Below, piece after piece: positions 33,985 through 44,556 of a DNA stretch of 64,000 nt. This DNA comes from Mrakia gelida (Eukaryota; Basidiomycota; Tremellomycetes; Cystofilobasidiales; Mrakiaceae): positions 186,001-250,000 of the forward strand of contig BRON01000013.1 of the NCBI GenBank assembly GCA_024345305.1, read 5' to 3'. A program made the translations under genes and the position numbers. Within the stretch, counting starts at the first letter, position 1, and every line of letters starts with the position of its first letter. Below the pieces are notes generated by a model. It worked only from the letters and a program-made list of their open reading frames with translations. It made no database searches and had not been told where the DNA came from.

Positions 33985-36485
33985 ATGGACGAAGTCGAAC
34001 TCGAGTGAGCTCGGCTCTGGCTCCTCCCTCCCTCTTGCTCGGTCTGATGATCTTCTCCTCCTTCCTCTCAGATGCCTGAACCTTCTTCGAGATCTGGGAG
34101 TACCAAGCGACCCATCTCAGTTTCCCCCAGCACAGCAACTCGAGCTGAGAGGCAGGGAGTCAGGTGAGAAGATTGGAGTTGGAGCTGATCCCTCGGAGGA
34201 GAGGGTGGATGCCTCGAGCCGGTGAGCGCTGCCTCTCTGCTTTTCTTCCATCAAGCCTTTGGCTGAGTAGAAACGCTTGAACTCTTTGTTACTTGGGGAG
34301 ATCTTTGACGGAGATGCATCACGGGTCGATTCGAGAGAGGGAAAGGGACTGGGAGTCGAGGTGAGTTCGCGACCTCTTCCTCGTCGACTTCTCTCCAAAG
34401 CCAACGCTGACCTTCGTTCTCTCGTACGATTGTAAATCATTAGAGGTCAATCTGCTTCACCAGATCCTCGATATCCTCTCGCATCGGATCAGGAGAGAGA
34501 AACGAGGTGCGTCCGATGTCTCTTGGCTCCTCGTCCTACCTTCCTTTTTGACTGAGACAGCTTTCTTCCTGCTTGATTAGCTTCGAATCGACTGAGACTA
34601 TCGACCTATATACAAAGTACCCCAGGGACGGTCACGATCCCTATACCCTCTACCTCAAGGTGAGTGCTCATTCGCGCTGCTGACTCGTCGGCGCGTCGTC
34701 TCCTCGAGACGCGTCCTGCTTCGACGGCCTGCTGATGCCACCACTTGATGCCTCTCTTGTGTCGCTACCGGGACCCCGCAGGAAATGGATCCAGGACTGC
34801 AAATACACGACCTTCGGAGTCTCTTCTCCCCGTTCGGTCAACTCATCGAGTGCGTCCAACGTCGTGTCTTTCGGTTGATGGGACAGACTTCTGACGTCTC
34901 GCTCCCCTCCTTCATGTCAAAGCGTTCGCATCAGACTCTCTGGTCGAAAAACCGTCGGCTTCGTTCAGTTCAAGAGAACCCTCGACGGTTCGACCTCAGT
35001 GGCTCCCGTCTTTTCATCGATCTCACCTTGCCAACCCGATCTGCCTTCCTTTCCCCTCCTGAACGCGACAGCTGACCGTGCTCTCGAAAAGATGAACCAC
35101 ACCGTCATCGGATCCAAGCGAGTCGCCATCATATACGCTCAACGTCGATCCGAGCCACCTGCCGTCGCGTCCCAAGATCCGTCTTGCCGAACTCTGCTGG
35201 TCTCCGTGAGCGATGTTTCCACCTTCCTGAACGCGAAGTTGCACTGAAGTACCACTTCTTTTCGGTCTCAGTCCATCGATCCCACTCTCAAATCGTCAGA
35301 CGTCCAACAAGCCTTCGAGAGGTTCGAACGAGTCCTCGAGTTAGTCTGGCGTCTCCGCCTTCGATCCCTCCCGCTACGACCGACGATAACTGACTCTCTC
35401 AACCTACGCCTGCAGTATCCAAATGCTCGACTCAAGTAAACGCCGACCGATCATCATCGCCTTCCTGATCTTCGAGAACGCGTCGTGTGCTGCTCGAGCT
35501 CGAGAAGCTATGGACGGTGAGCTCAATCCATTCGCTCGTCATCGCTCATCGGGATGGCACGCGATGAACTTTCTTTTGTTTGTTCCAGGAATGACTCTCG
35601 GATCTCGAACGATGACAGTCTCGTTCGCGAGGAAAGAACGACTCGTTGAATCACCCTCCCCCTCCTCATTCAGGCGCTCCTCGACCCGCTCCATCGACAG
35701 TATCACGGATACAAGAAGTCGCCCGGGAAGATCTAGATCCAGATCTCCCATCTCTCGAACTCCCCTTCCTCGACACGACGACGCACCACGAACGCTGATC
35801 TGCCAGGTCAGTCTCGTCTCTCGATTCTCGTTCTCTTTCGACCGACCCACTCGCTGACTCTCCTTTATGCTTCACCAGAACCTACCTCACTTCATCACTG
35901 TTGGCTTCCTCAAGGAGCGGCTCTACGGCTGCGCAGATGCATGGTGTGTCGCGATTTCCTTACTTTACCTTCTCGTCGTCGTGTTCGTTTGCGTTTCCGA
36001 CCGTCTCCTTCTTTCGTTCTCCAATCCCAGGATCACCCTCCTCCCCGATCCCGATGGAGACTCCGCTTCAGCCAGTCTCAGGTTTAGGGTAAGTTCTTTC
36101 TCCCTTGCTTGAGTCTCGTCAACGAAGGCCCGTCGAACTGATCTCATCGACGCTCTTTCGTTTCGTTTCGTTTCGTTTCGTTTCGATCGTTTCGTACAGA
36201 CTCGAGAAGCAGCCGAGTTCTTCAAGCACGACCACGGTGCGTCCGAGTCTCCCTCTATCTCCTCCTATACCTCGTCATCCCTCCTCGCTCGCATCAGCTC
36301 ACTCAGACTTCTCGCTATTCCGCCTCGCGTCGGATCGCGAAACAGGAACTGGCTTCGTCCTCGGTTCGCGACGAATCTCGCTCTACTTCCAGGACGATCT
36401 ACCTCAGTATCAGGGGTACTCCTCGGCAACAGGAGGCTTCCGCTCGGACGTTTGGTCGGCGAGTTCTGAGGGGAGGAGATGGTGA
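33985..36485 (+). CDS. Multi-RRM family protein, member 3 (three RRM-like modules)
   Basis: RNA-binding family member, the only one on the plus strand. First exon 33985-34004 (20 nt) encodes MDEVELE, followed by CLNLLRDLGVPSDPSQFPP. After a poorly resolved linker (34200-34660, alternative splice choices) come RRM1 EMDPGLQIHDLRSLFSPFGQ (34782-34849, 68 nt) with RNP1 VGFVQF (exon 34923-34987), and RRM2 SIDPTLKSSDVQQAFERFER (35272-35339, 68 nt) with IIIAFLIF. An RS-rich linker (SRPGRSRSRSPISR) leads to an atypical module, TLICQNLPHFITVGFLKERL, akin to SLICENLPLGF in member 1. The C-terminus ends RSDVWSASSEGRRW. RNA targets are unknown. Confidence 0.75.
36156..36185. repeat. (TTTCG)6 microsatellite in an intron
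   Basis: Six perfect TTTCG units near the 3' end of an intron of RRM member 3, close to the acceptor at about 36200. Confidence 0.95.
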
Positions 36486-36658
36486 GGAGGACGAGAGGGG
36501 CGACGTCGACGACGCGTGTTCTCTTGTTTTGATGTCGTACTTTAGCTCTTTCTCGTCCACTTAAGATTTAACGACTTTCTCGACGCCCAGAAACTATCAA
36601 CTATCTTCTCGACAACGTGCACATCGAAGATGGATCCTCCTTCTGCTCGACTCCCACC

Positions 36659-39556
36659 TCAGCTCCTCCCAACCATCTCCCCTCCCACCTTCCTCTCCGC
36701 CTCTCCAAACACCCCCTTATCCACAGCCTCTTTCAACCTCAACTCCGCCTTCCTCCCCACGTCGCCTCCAATCTCCCTCGCAAGCCTGATCCCAGCTACG
36801 AGATCCTCCGCGGCGAGCGCCGGACTCGACGCGTCCTCTTTCGACGCCGAAGCTTGGAAGACGAGGCCGTCGACGAGGGAGGGCAGATCCTTGGCTTTGG
36901 CGAGGAGAGAGTAGTAGAGCGACGAGATCCGTGGAGTGAGGAGAGGGAGCTTGGAAGGGTCGGCTTGGACGGTCGTGATGAAAGTTTTGGCTCGGTCGAG
37001 GGAGGAGGTGTTGAGGCAGGCGAGGAGAAACTGTTTCGATGGAAAGAGGGAAGATGTAAGGGTTAGTTTTGAGCGTCGACTCTGGGAGATCTACGCGAGA
37101 GGGAGGAAGAGAGCGAAACTGACCATCTCCACCGACTTCGCGTCCACACCCGGTCCCTCCCTCGCCTCCTCCCAAAGTCTAAACACCTCCTTCCAATCCT
37201 TTCTCATCACCACCTGCACCTCCATCAACGTTCCAAACATCGACGACCCCCATTTCGTTCCTTCCTTCTCCTTCAATTCCTGCACCACCCGCGCCAGCGT
37301 CTGGAACGTCCTCTCCTCGGCCTTCCCTCCTCCCGCTCGTCTCCATCGACGAAGGTAAAGCTGGATGAGATCCTCGAGAGCGTAGCCTGGCTCGGATGAG
37401 GGTGCTGTATCGTTGAGATTGAAGAGTTTCGAGGAGATGAGGGCCGCTGGGGATGGGGACGACGGGTGTTGTTCGAGGGAGGAGAGGAAGGTCGTCCAGA
37501 GCTTGGGGAGGGCTTCGGGGTTGAGCTTTTGGGCGTGGAGGAAGGTGTCGACGACGAGGAGGGCCTGTGGGAGGTTGATAGCCATGGGGAGAAGGGGGAT
37601 AGCGAAGGAGGGAATGGAAGGAGTGGAGTGAATGAATCCTGAGGGAGAGGTTTGGAGGTCGCGAAGGATGGGAGCGAGAAGACTGAAGGGAGGCGTTGGC
37701 CCTTTGACGTTGATGAAGACGAGGAGGACTCGAACCAAAGCGTCCGCTTGCTGTCTCCAGTTGAGGGGTGGTGATCGGGAACGAGGCGCGAATTTTGAGT
37801 AGAGCTCGGTCGCGACGACGAGGGATCGATCCGACGACGAGGTGCTGACATCTCGCGATTGAAGAGCACCGAACGCTCGTCCTCGTGAGAGTTCGGAATC
37901 TCGAAGATCCTGCTCCGTTCGAACGAGCCACGACTCATCGATTGAAGATCCCTCCTCCTCCGTCGCGCGTTTCGACAACTCCATGACCTCCTCCAACCGA
38001 ACGGCGAATCCCGTCTCCCAGTCCTGGAACATCGACTTGGTTGGTGGGATGACCTGCGTCGGGAGGCGATTCATCGCAGCCCAGACGATCTTCAACTCCT
38101 CGGCGTCGAACTCCCTTCGTTGAGCATCGTAGAGGACGTCGACGAGCGCTCGAACTCGGGGTTGAGAGTCGAGCCGGCTGAGGAGTGGGAGGAAGTTGTC
38201 CTTGAGGTCGAGGCCGAGCTTCTCGAGTGAGATTGGTGCTAAGGGTCGAAGGTCGAGCATGGTTGCGACGATGCTGGATACGACTCCCGCGAAGTGGAGT
38301 TGGGCGCCGACAGGTGCTCGATTGGCGTAGGCGAGGATTCGAAGGAGGATTTCCGTCTTTTCGGGGATGACGATTCTCTCCAATCGAGGGTAGGCTTTCT
38401 GATAAAGGTGGAAGGCGGTTTCGACGTCTTGGGTGGAAGGTGGAGGCGTGGTTTGGAGGATGCGAGAGAACTGGAGGAGACGCGACGGCGTGACTGGCTG
38501 GACGTGCGACGGTTCGGGGAAGCTCTCGTTTCCGTGGCGAGGCAGGGTGGATAGAGGAGGAGGAGGAGATGAAGAAGGTGGTGGAAGAGTAGGTTTTGAA
38601 GGTAGTGGAGACGAGGGTCGGAGTGGAGGGGTGAGGGGTGGTGCTGGGAAGGAGGGGAGTTGGAAGGTGTCCGGCGTTGTTGTTGTCCAATCCTCGACTC
38701 GTCCGATAGCTTGACGAACGTCCTCGAGCTGGACCTCCGTGCATGAAGAAGGGGTGCACCTCCTCAGCCCTTCAACGATCTCGACGGCTTCCGACGCGCT
38801 CGTCGCTCTTGACGCGAGGTCGACCGCGAGCTTCCTGAAGGCGTCCTGGGAGAGGAGGAGATCCAAGTCGTCGCGCCCGGCCTGAAGGACGAGTTTGAGG
38901 GAGGGGAGATGGACGTTCGACTTGGGGTCGGGGCGACGAATGAAGAGGAAGAGGAGGCGAGAGAGGGACTCCCGGATCCACTTGCGTCGTCCCTCGTCCT
39001 CGACTGCTGCTGACGACGTCGAGATAGCGTGAAGGATGGTTGACAGCGCTTGAAGGTGATCGTCGGTAGTCGTTGCGAGATTGCGGACTGTTCTGAAGAG
39101 CGGTCGGCCCTGTTCGAAGAACTCTGAAGTCCCACCGAGTGCGTCTGGTCCTTCCTCCTCGAGACGTGCTGCCAGAGCGAGGCTCCTTGCTCGATGACTG
39201 GCTATCTGATCTTGAGTGAGCCAGAAATTTTTGGATGATGGTTTGGAACTCGAGGCTTTTGGTGTTGACGTTGACGGTGGGGAGGTGGTGGATGGCGAGG
39301 AGGATCGGACGTGCAGGGGAGGAGGAGGTCGACGAGTCGAAGGAAGCTGGGACGAGGGGCTTGGAGATGGAAGAGGCTCGAGGATGGAGGGATGTGATGA
39401 GGAGGAGGGTTCTACTGGTGACGGGGAGGTGGTGGAAGGATCCGATGAAGGAGTGCTGGAGGTGAACCGACGTGGGATGGAAGACGACGTCGAAAGTCGA
39501 GGGAGGAGGAGAGCTCTCGAGCCGGTTCGACGGCTTTGTACCAGGATCGACCTCAT
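36659..39556 (-). CDS. Large predicted mitochondrial helical-repeat protein
   Basis: 934 aa in two exons, 37124-39556 and 36659-37030, phase 0 at the junction. The N-terminus MRSILVQSRRTGSRALLLPR is Arg/Leu/Ser-rich and lacks acidic residues, a good mitochondrial targeting signal. A Ser/Pro-rich spacer of about 80 residues follows. The rest is alpha-helical: DDHLQALSTILHAISTSSAA, ESLSRLLFLFIRRPDPKSNV, VRALVDVLYDAQRREFDAEE, WRQQADALVRVLLVFINVKG, LPQALLVVDTFLHAQKLNPE, VFRLWEEAREGPGVDA, LYYSLLAKAKDLPSLVDGL. These look like degenerate PPR/TPR-type repeats, so a role in organellar RNA metabolism or translation is plausible but not shown. The upstream ATG at 39577 lies before a probable splice or leader and is not favoured. 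Confidence 0.75.
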
Positions 39557-40247
39557 CTTGGACCTGGATTCGAACAAAGGATAGGTCAGAAGTCAAGTAG
39601 GCACTCAATCCGCTGTGTGGAGAGCCTTGAGGAAACTCACGACGAACGAAAGACCGACGAAGGAGAGCGGGAGGAAGGAGGAGGTGAGCTCGACTCAAAC
39701 TTCCAAAATCGATCTAACCAGAGAAATTGGGCAGAGAAAGGTAGAAAAAGCAGACCAATCAGTTCATTTTGCTCTAAGGATGAGTTGTGAAGTTCAAGAT
39801 CTGAAATCAAGCTCACGATGCTGCCGAGAGAAGCTGCTGAAGGGGGAGGGAGGAAGGCGAGGGAAGGGAATTCCCTTGAGCGAGAACGACCTTGATTCTT
39901 GCTTGATTCCTTCTAAATCTGGCAAACGAGGGCAGGTTTAGGTCAGTCGACGCTTACAAGACGGTGTACAAGACGGTGTTCGAGGAGTTGGGTCCTACTT
40001 ACTTGCTTTTAGTCGAAGCGTCGATGGGGTTATGGAGGGAAGGAGAGGTTGTGAGTTGCGAGCTTCGAGTCGCGAAAACGTAGAGGTATCGAGCGCGAGC
40101 TCGAGTGTCCCGACTCTCTCTCCACAACTCCTCTCAAAGCCAAGTGTCGAAGAGCAGTGAAAGACATGAAAGAAAAACAAGCAACCAGAACAATCGAAGA
40201 AAAGAAGGACGAGAGACTGATCTACACAAGCAAGAGAGAGAGACGGA
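39557..40247. other. Intergenic upstream of the mitochondrial-type gene
   Basis: About 690 bases between two minus-strand genes. It is A-rich near 40160-40215, likely the 3' flank of the next gene. Nothing else supported. Confidence 0.35.
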
Positions 40248-42378
40248 TCACTCCTCTTCTCCCAACTCCCCACTCTCCACACACCTCTCCCTCACCTCCC
40301 TCCAGACTCTCTTCCTCCCCCTCCCAACCCCAGCCAACCTCTCCCTCACCTCCTCCAGCCTCTCGACGTACTCTCGAGAATCAGCTAGGAGCTCTCCCTG
40401 AAAACGAGACGAACAAAACGGGTCAGCTCTTCTCTTCTCGCTCACCTTCTCTTTTCTCTCCCACACCAGATCGACGTCAGCGACTCACCAAAGCGTCCAT
40501 CCCTCTGTACAGCGCCTCCTTCTGCATCTCGATGTTGAGCACCGCAACAGGAGGAGGGGGCATGAGCCCCAACCTGACTCTGATTTCCTCGACGGGTCCG
40601 AGAGCGCTGATCCCTTCGGGCGAGATGAACATCTTTTCGAGCGCGGAGAGGGAGGAGGTGTTGGGTGAGAGGGGAGTGGGAGTGGCTGCTGGAGGGGGAG
40701 AGGGGATGGTGGGCGGGGAGGCGACGGGAGTAGGGTGGGAGGGTGCGTCTTGAGGAGGAGGAGGAGCGGGTTGGGAAGTCGCGTCGACGACGTCGGTGGT
40801 GGTTGAAGGAGGAGGGATGGCGATGGAGGAGGTTGAGGCTTCGGTTCCGTTGGTGGTGGGAGCAGCGGGAAGGTCGAGAGGATGGTCGACTCCGTTGGTT
40901 GTAGGGATAGGAAGGGGAGGGAGGTCGGTCGCGTCCATCGGTGTTGGTCCAGCTTCGACGACTTCAGCCTCGACGACCATCGGCTCTTCCTCCTTCTCCA
41001 CCACAACAGCAGCAGCAGGATGATGCTCCTCCTCGTCCTCACTCTCGTCTCCACCCCTCCTCCCTCTCACGACCTCCTCCCTCCCCACTCCCCGTTCCCT
41101 GCACTCCTCGAAGAACCTCCCCAGAGCCTTCAGCAAACCCGTCTCTCCTTCGATCAACTCTCCCGCCGTCCTTCCCAACGCGTCCTCCAGGTGTCCGGAA
41201 GCGAAGGTGTGTCTCATGGCTGGAGAGCAGACGATCTCGGTGAAGGATCTTGGTGGGGAGAGGAGGTAGGAGAGCGAGGAGGAGGAGAGGGAGGGTGGTG
41301 GAGAGGGAGAGCGAAGATGGGAGAGAAGAGGAGGCGAAGGTGACCGAGGAGGAGAGCTCGCTGGACGGAGGGAGGCGGGGAGGTGATGCGAGAGCGTTAG
41401 ACGCAGACGAGCTCGGAGACGATCTTCGGCCTGTCGGAAGAACATGGGAGGAGGAGTGAGTCTGCTGAATTAGAAACAGAGGGTCGAGGAGATGGGAGAG
41501 CGGAAGGAACGAGTGAAGTCGAGCTCGGTCACTCAGCCGAGCGAGCTCTCTCCTCCTTCCCTTCCCTCCCTCCTGGCCATCCACTCTTCTCCCGCTCAAA
41601 CAAAGATACAGAAGCGGCGACTCACCTCTCTCTCCCCTACTCCCATCCCCCAAGCGACGGCTTTCCCTCTCCTAACCCATCTCGCTCCCTTCTTGAGCTT
41701 GTTGCCTCGATTGCCTTCCCTCGCTCCAGGCAGAGCCTCAACGTCCTCGCTCAATCCTCTACCGAGATCTCCAAGACCGAGTGCGGAAGAGGTGTAGGAA
41801 CCTGAACCTGATGCGTAAGGGACTGAGGGGAGGAAGGGAGTGTAGTAGCTCGTAACATCGGCGGACGGAAGAGACCTGGAACGGAACGAGAGGGGAGAGG
41901 AGAGGAGGGAGGGGAAGAGAGTTCAGCTCGTGGGATTCTTTGAGTGAAGAGTTTATGTCCCTTTGATTGAGCTTCTAGCTCTCGTTATATACGCCGACAT
42001 CCTCAGAAGAGATGGATGTACTCACGAGTACTCTTCCGATGGAACTGTCGAGCTTCCAGCCTGGCCTCCTCCTGCTCCTCCTCCAGCTACGACCCTTCCA
42101 GGTCCAGCTGCTCCTCCTGCCCCTGCTGCTCCTCCGAACGCCTGACGAGCGTACCGAGGAGCCTGTTGTTGCTGCTGCTGTTGCTGAGCGAGGTGGGCTT
42201 GTTGTTGTTGATCGTGCTGCTGCTGTTGAGGGTTGAACTGGGCGGGAGGTTGCTGCTGGGAAGGAGGTGGAACCCTCTGCTGCTGCTGAGCCATCCCTTG
42301 CTGATGGAGCTGCTGTTGTTGCTGCTGCTGTTGGATGTGATGCGGATGGTGCTGAGGGGGTTGTTGATGAGGGAACAT
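40248..42378 (-). CDS. RXT2-like transcriptional regulator with polyQ N-terminus
   Basis: Possible subunit of the Rpd3L histone-deacetylase complex. Exons 42026-42378, 41626-41875, 40489-41430 and 40248-40397 give 564 aa with consistent phases. The N-terminus is Gln/His-rich (HHIQQQQQQQQLHQQGMAQQ and further Q runs), then Gly/Ala-rich. The second exon has TSYYTPFLPSVPYASGS and EGNRGNKLKKGARWVRRGK; the NRGNKLK...VR.GK block is what I associate with the RXT2 N-terminal domain. The third exon encodes an Arg-rich helix (AEDRLRARLRLTLSHHLPAS) and a long acidic/Pro-rich segment. The C-terminus ends in a charged coiled-coil (SREYVERLEEVRERLAG). The assignment rests on one motif. It is divergent from F-box paralogue 2, 318 bases between starts. 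Confidence 0.55.
42161..42345 (-). repeat. CAG/CAA trinucleotide tract encoding polyglutamine
   Basis: Repeated TGC/TTG units on the plus strand encode several Gln runs (up to 8) in the RXT2-like protein. Mixed CAG and CAA codons, so not a pure repeat. Confidence 0.9.
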
Positions 42379-42696
42379 GCTTGAAAGAGAGGAAAGAGAA
42401 GGGGATGGGAGAGAGAGAGAGGAAGGAAGACTCGGAGGAGCTCAGCAGAAGATGGGAAGTTCGGAAACGCGATCGAGCCGCCCGATAGATGTAAATTCAA
42501 TCGAGCTGGAAGAAAAATGTTCATCTCAAAGATTGAGGGCGTCCTCGAGCTTTTCATTCGTTCGCATTTTTTCCTGGAACGAGACGACCGGAAAGACGAG
42601 GCGAAGAAGGAGAGAAAGCTCAGCTGTCGGCTCCTCCCTCGAGTTGACCTTCAACGTCCAGCATCCCCTTCCCCTCGTCTTCTTCGCTTCGCAAAG
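42379..42696. promoter_or_regulatory. Divergent promoter region (RXT2-like / F-box paralogue 2)
   Basis: About 318 bases between divergent starts, mirroring the arrangement upstream of F-box paralogue 1. No named motif. Confidence 0.35.
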
Positions 42697-44456
42697 ATGG
42701 CGTCGTCCAGATCTTCCTCGGCACCCCACCCTCTTCCCTCCCTCCCTGTCGAAATGAAACGAGAGATCCTCTCCTTCTGCGACGCTCCCACCCTCTTCCA
42801 AGCCTGTCTCGTCTCGCACTCCTTCCTCGAGCTCGCATCTCCCTTCTCCTATCGAGACATCGTCATCAACGGACTCAAGCAGTTTGCTACACTCTTCTAC
42901 GAGGAGGTTAGTATCTGCTCCTCATTCAAATACTACTCAAATGCCCCTGACCTGTCTTCTCCTCTACCAGAAACCCACCTCCTCCGCTCCTCACCTCGAC
43001 CACTTCTTCTCCCTCTCTCAACTTCGAACCTTCACTTTCCTCGGAGTCCCAGACGACGGATTCACTCGATACGTCATCCACATTACCACCGCTCGCCTCC
43101 CTTCCCCCTCACCGCTTCGAATCGAAACGCTGGACGTCCAGTTTGGTCGAAGAGCCGGTCTGGGAGGCTACGGATACAGCGAGGGCGAGAACCCGGAACT
43201 CTACTCCTCCATCCTCGAGTTGTTCGATCCAGTCCACGTCGCCTTCACATCCCCTCCTGGAGAAGATCCGTACCACATGCTTCCCTTCCCGTTGGAACTC
43301 GAGCTCAAGAACTGGACGAGACTGGAAAGCTGGTCTTGGTCGGACGTTCGCGTCTGGCCCACCCGTCACTTCGGCTCCCACTCCATCACCACCTTGGAGT
43401 TCCTTCCTCAACTTCAGGACAATTCCCTTGTTCTTTTATTCAACCTCAGGAAGGAGCCAGACTACGTCCGTCACGTCGAGGCCGTGTGCCTCCAGGAAGT
43501 GGTGGCCAAAGACGAGGACGAGGAGTTCTGGCTCTGGTCGTGCCAAAAGGTCAAGGAGGTCGTGCTTCAGGTCTTGTCACAAGAGCAGCGCAGTCGCCTT
43601 CTTAGGGAGATGCGAGAGTACTTGGGAGGGGGGGGCGTTCAGGATGCAGACGAGACGGAGAGAATGCTCGAGCTCATTCGCTTCGAGTTCGACGGCGAGG
43701 TGAGCACTTTCAGATGTCCTCCACTTCGCGCCGCCTCTCTACTTATTCTCTGTTCTTTCTCTGTCTTCACCTAATCCCAGTGATCCTCCGCTCCTTCGAA
43801 CACGCATTTCGACTCGCAACTTCGCTTCCTGCTGCCTCGTGAGTTCGTTCTTGGAGAGACGCGTTGCGGCCTTGAACCTCTACGCTCTCGTTTTCGTCGC
43901 TGACGTTCGTTGTCCCTTTCCCTTCCTCAGCAACGGCCTCCGATATAACTATGCCACTCTCTCCATCTCCATGAACGCACAATATCTCGCTATGGGTTGC
44001 TCTTCGACGTGAGTTCCGCGTCTCGTCCTTTTTCTCTTCGACTCGAATCTTGCCTCGTCCTCACTTTTTTCTCTCTCTCTCTCGCTTTGCACGCAGACCT
44101 TACGCTCACAACTCCAGCCCGAATCGTAAGCTCGGCTCATCGATTTCGATTCTCCACCCGTCCTGCGCCTCGTTCGACCTGCGAGAGCTGATCCTCTCGT
44201 TCCCTTTCTCTCTCTCGCAGACTTCGCTCGTCCCCAGCTTCCGGCTCCTACCCCGATCCCTCGCGTCCATTCGTCACCTTTACTTTTACCACCGGTCATC
44301 ACGATAGAATGTACTCTTTACTCGCTCTGCTCTTCAACTCACATCGTCGTCTCTCGACGCGTCTCGTCGCGTTCAGCTCAGCGACTCCTTCCCTTCCATC
44401 ATTCTTCGTCCGTTTCGCCATCGCATCACAGTCGTGTATATATCGAGGGAAAATAG
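42697..44456 (+). CDS. F-box-like protein, paralogue 2
   Basis: Sister of the gene at 31844-33581. Exons: 42697-42906 (210 nt), 42971-43694 (724 nt), 43781-43838 (58 nt), 43931-44008, 44097-44125, then 44221 onward. The F-box reads LPSLPVEMKREILSFCDAPT, then LFQACLVSHSFLELASPFSY. Matching body motifs are LRTFTFLGVPDD, LESWSWSDVR and KVKEVVLQVLSQEQRSR. As in paralogue 1, the frame continues only if intron 2 starts at GC (GCGAGG, base 43695); the GTGAGC at 43700 would give an immediate TGA. Exon 5 is 29 nt against 30 nt in paralogue 1, so the last exon's homologous frame (TTGHHDRM) is entered only with a one-base adjustment. As read, it ends at TAG 44454-44456. The C-terminus is therefore uncertain. 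Confidence 0.7.
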
Positions 44457-44556
44457 CTCTACGTATATGATTCGTTCGTTCGTTACACATTAGCAAGAAA
44501 GAGAAGAATCCAAGAAAACAAATCCACCCGCCCTTCCTTCGTTCCGTTCGTCCTAC

